Below are positions 61,222 through 64,000 of a DNA stretch of 64,000 nt, in pieces. How positions within the stretch are numbered: position 1 is the first letter of the stretch; every line of letters begins with the position of its first letter. A program made the position numbers and the translations under genes. Origin of the DNA: Lysobacter sp. GX 14042 (GTDB lineage Bacteria > Pseudomonadota > Gammaproteobacteria > Xanthomonadales > Xanthomonadaceae); NCBI RefSeq assembly GCF_021390425.1, contig NZ_JAJUWY010000007.1, positions 94,881 through 158,880 on the forward strand, read 5' to 3'. The notes beneath the pieces are model-generated. The model ran no database searches and was not told the DNA's origin. It saw nothing but the letters and a program-made list of their open reading frames with translations.

Positions 61222-62033
61222 ACGATCATCAGGCGTTCGCCCGGCTTGTGGGTGCACTGGCTCCCTGGGGCTCCAGGCTGCTGTTCATCGGTGGCTGGGC
61301 GCATCGCCTGTATCGCCTGCATCCGGACGCCGCCTCACCAACGTACCGGCCCTTGGCCACGCTGGACGCCGATGTCGCATTCGCACAGCACGAGCGGCTG
61401 GAAGGCGATATCCGCGCCAACCTGCAACTGGCGGGCTTCGAGCAGGAGTTGACCGGCAGCCACCGCCCGCCGGTGTCTCGCTACACGCTGGGCGAGGACG
61501 GGCCGGCCGGCTTCTATGCCGAGTTCCTGACGCCACTGGTCGGGCGCGCGCAGGCGCGCGACGGCACGCCGCTGGCGACGCAGGCACAGGCCGGTGTCAC
61601 TGCGCAGCGTCTGCGCTACCTGGAGTTGCTGTTCGTCGCACCATGGTCGGTCACGTTGGACGAGGACTGGAGTGCCGATGTGCCTATCCCGGTTCGAATC
61701 CCCAACCCCGTGGCCTTCATCGTGCAAAAGCTGTTGATCCACCACGACCGCGCCGCCAGCAAGCAGTCGCAGGATCTGCTCTACATCCACGATACGCTTG
61801 CGTTGTTTGCAGCCGAGCTGGACGCCCTGGGCACGCTTTGGCGCGACGAGGTCCGGCCTGCCATGGACGCAGCCTGGGTGCGCCGGCTGGAGCGGGCGCC
61901 GGATGATGTGTTTGGAACCACCAACGACCGGATCCGCGATGCGGCGCGGATCCCGCAGGATCGCGACCTCGATCAGGAAAGGATGCGGGCCATGTGCCGG
62001 GCAGCACTAGGGGAAATGCTGGAGCGACCATGA
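61218..62033 (+). CDS. Nucleotidyltransferase-fold protein (AbiEii/MNT-like)
   Basis: A 271-residue protein. FIGGWAHRLYRLH followed by LATLDADVAF resembles the GG ... DxD pattern of minimal and AbiEii-type nucleotidyltransferases; IPNPVAFIVQKLLIHHDR is the Lys-containing helix seen in AbiEii-like toxins. It overlaps both neighbours by 4 bases (ATGA), tying the pair to hsdM. It may be a toxin or a defence effector; this is inference from fold and location. Confidence 0.7.
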   Translation: MNDHQAFARLVGALAPWGSRLLFIGGWAHRLYRLHPDAASPTYRPLATLDADVAFAQHERLEGDIRANLQLAGFEQELTGSHRPPVSRYTLGEDGPAGFYAEFLTPLVGRAQARDGTPLATQAQAGVTAQRLRYLELLFVAPWSVTLDEDWSADVPIPVRIPNPVAFIVQKLLIHHDRAASKQSQDLLYIHDTLALFAAELDALGTLWRDEVRPAMDAAWVRRLERAPDDVFGTTNDRIRDAARIPQDRDLDQERMRAMCRAALGEMLERP

Positions 62034-62116
62034 CGAACGAAGAATTCAAGCGCACCCTCTAGGAGGCGGCGGACAAGCTGCGCGGCTCCGTCGCCGCGGC
62101 CACGTACAAGTACCCG
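62030..62116 (+). other. hsdM: Decayed 5' end of hsdM with an in-frame amber codon
   Basis: ATG at 62030 overlaps the upstream stop and reads MTNEEFKRTL, then TAG at 62060-62062, then EAADKLRGSVAAATYKYP in the same frame as the main hsdM. Related HsdM proteins have Trp (TGG) at this place (RTLWEAADKLRG), so a single G-to-A change at 62061 explains it. No ATG, GTG or TTG occurs in frame between the TAG and GTG 62117. Confidence 0.85.
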
Positions 62117-63620
<1,504 letters not shown>

Positions 63621-63631
<11 letters not shown>

Positions 63632-64000
63632 GCTCACCAGATTCCGCGACGTTCTTGAGTATGCAATCGGCGGAGGCTGGGGTAAGGAGACGCCGGATGC
63701 CAAGCATACTGTCGCAGTGACAGTTGTTCGCGGAACCGATTTTTCCAAGCTTCGGGGTGGCGACCTCGACGAGGTGCCTCGTCGCTACGAAGGGGACTCG
63801 AAGGTACCGAAGCGGACGTTAGAAATTGGCGACATCATCTTGGAGGTGTCCGGCGGCAGTCCTGCGCGAGGCCAGACAACCGGGCGCACTTGCTATATCG
63901 ATGATGTGGTTCTAGAGAGGCTGCATCAGCCGATAATCCCTGCGAGCTTTTGCCGCCTCGTGCGAGTAGACCGCAGCAAGGTGGTTCCTCGATTTGCTTA
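63621..64000 (+). CDS. hsdS: Type I restriction-modification specificity subunit (partial, 3' cut by window)
   Basis: About 126 residues are visible from ATG 63621: MGSELTRFRDVLEYAIGGGW, then VVRGTDFSKLRGGD, IGDIILEVSGGSPARGQTTG and PIIPASFCRLVRVD. These are the usual blocks of an HsdS target-recognition domain. The base composition is clearly lower in GC than the rest of the window, as is common for exchanged specificity genes. It overlaps hsdM; hsdR must lie outside the window if present. Confidence 0.88.

Overview
The window is about 70% GC, densely coded DNA with short intergenic gaps. Gene content (separate fabA and fabB, cbb3 oxidase cluster, quinol-type NO reductase, UbiTUV, AcnD/PrpF) and protein style point to a gammaproteobacterium of the Xanthomonadaceae/Lysobacteraceae (Luteimonas/Lysobacter/Pseudoxanthomonas-like). 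That placement is inference from gene content. No tRNA, rRNA, CRISPR array or insertion sequence was recognised.

Region 1 (1-9.8 kb, minus strand): an efflux operon made of an HlyD-type adaptor, a MacB/LolD-type ATPase and four FtsX-type permeases in an A-B-A-B order that looks like a tandem duplication, followed by an NtrC-type response regulator and its histidine kinase, which runs off the left edge. A -24/-12 promoter and a GGACACC palindrome lie ahead of the adaptor gene, so the sigma-54 activator at the end of the operon probably controls it.

Region 2 (9.8-20 kb): glmS, carrying a 24-bp in-frame insertion with a palindromic core; cobTCS on the minus strand; a cobalamin riboswitch leading into a BtuB-like TonB receptor; a TfoX C-domain protein with free methionine-(R)-sulfoxide reductase; a His-rich secreted protein; and fabA-fabB.

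Region 3 (20-49 kb) is an anaerobic respiration island. It encodes a three-domain nirK with nirV and a Sco protein; the ccoNOQP-(membrane protein)-ccoGHIS-safE operon; an Fnr with queD; a chorismate-mutase/UbiT reading frame; ubiU-ubiV; a porin; ubiD; a PLP enzyme; SirB2; nnrS; quinol-type norB; and hemN with a second Fnr-type regulator. Ten 14-bp FNR/DNR-like dyads (TTGAY-N4-RTCAA type) sit ahead of nearly every transcription unit, so nitrite and NO reduction, high-affinity oxygen respiration, oxygen-independent ubiquinone synthesis and oxygen-independent haem synthesis appear to form one co-regulated programme.

Region 4 (47-60 kb): an alpha/beta hydrolase, a DUF3182-type protein, prpF and acnD (2-methylcitrate pathway) flanking a 2'-5' RNA ligase-like gene, and a surface-sugar cluster (galE; then a glycosyltransferase, glf and a GH1-SDR fusion).

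Region 5 (60-64 kb, plus strand) is accessory DNA: a two-gene module (winged-helix protein with a nuclease-like N-terminus, plus a nucleotidyltransferase) coupled by ATGA overlaps to a type I restriction-modification locus. Its hsdM carries an in-frame amber codon at codon 11; hsdS is cut by the window edge and hsdR is not in view.
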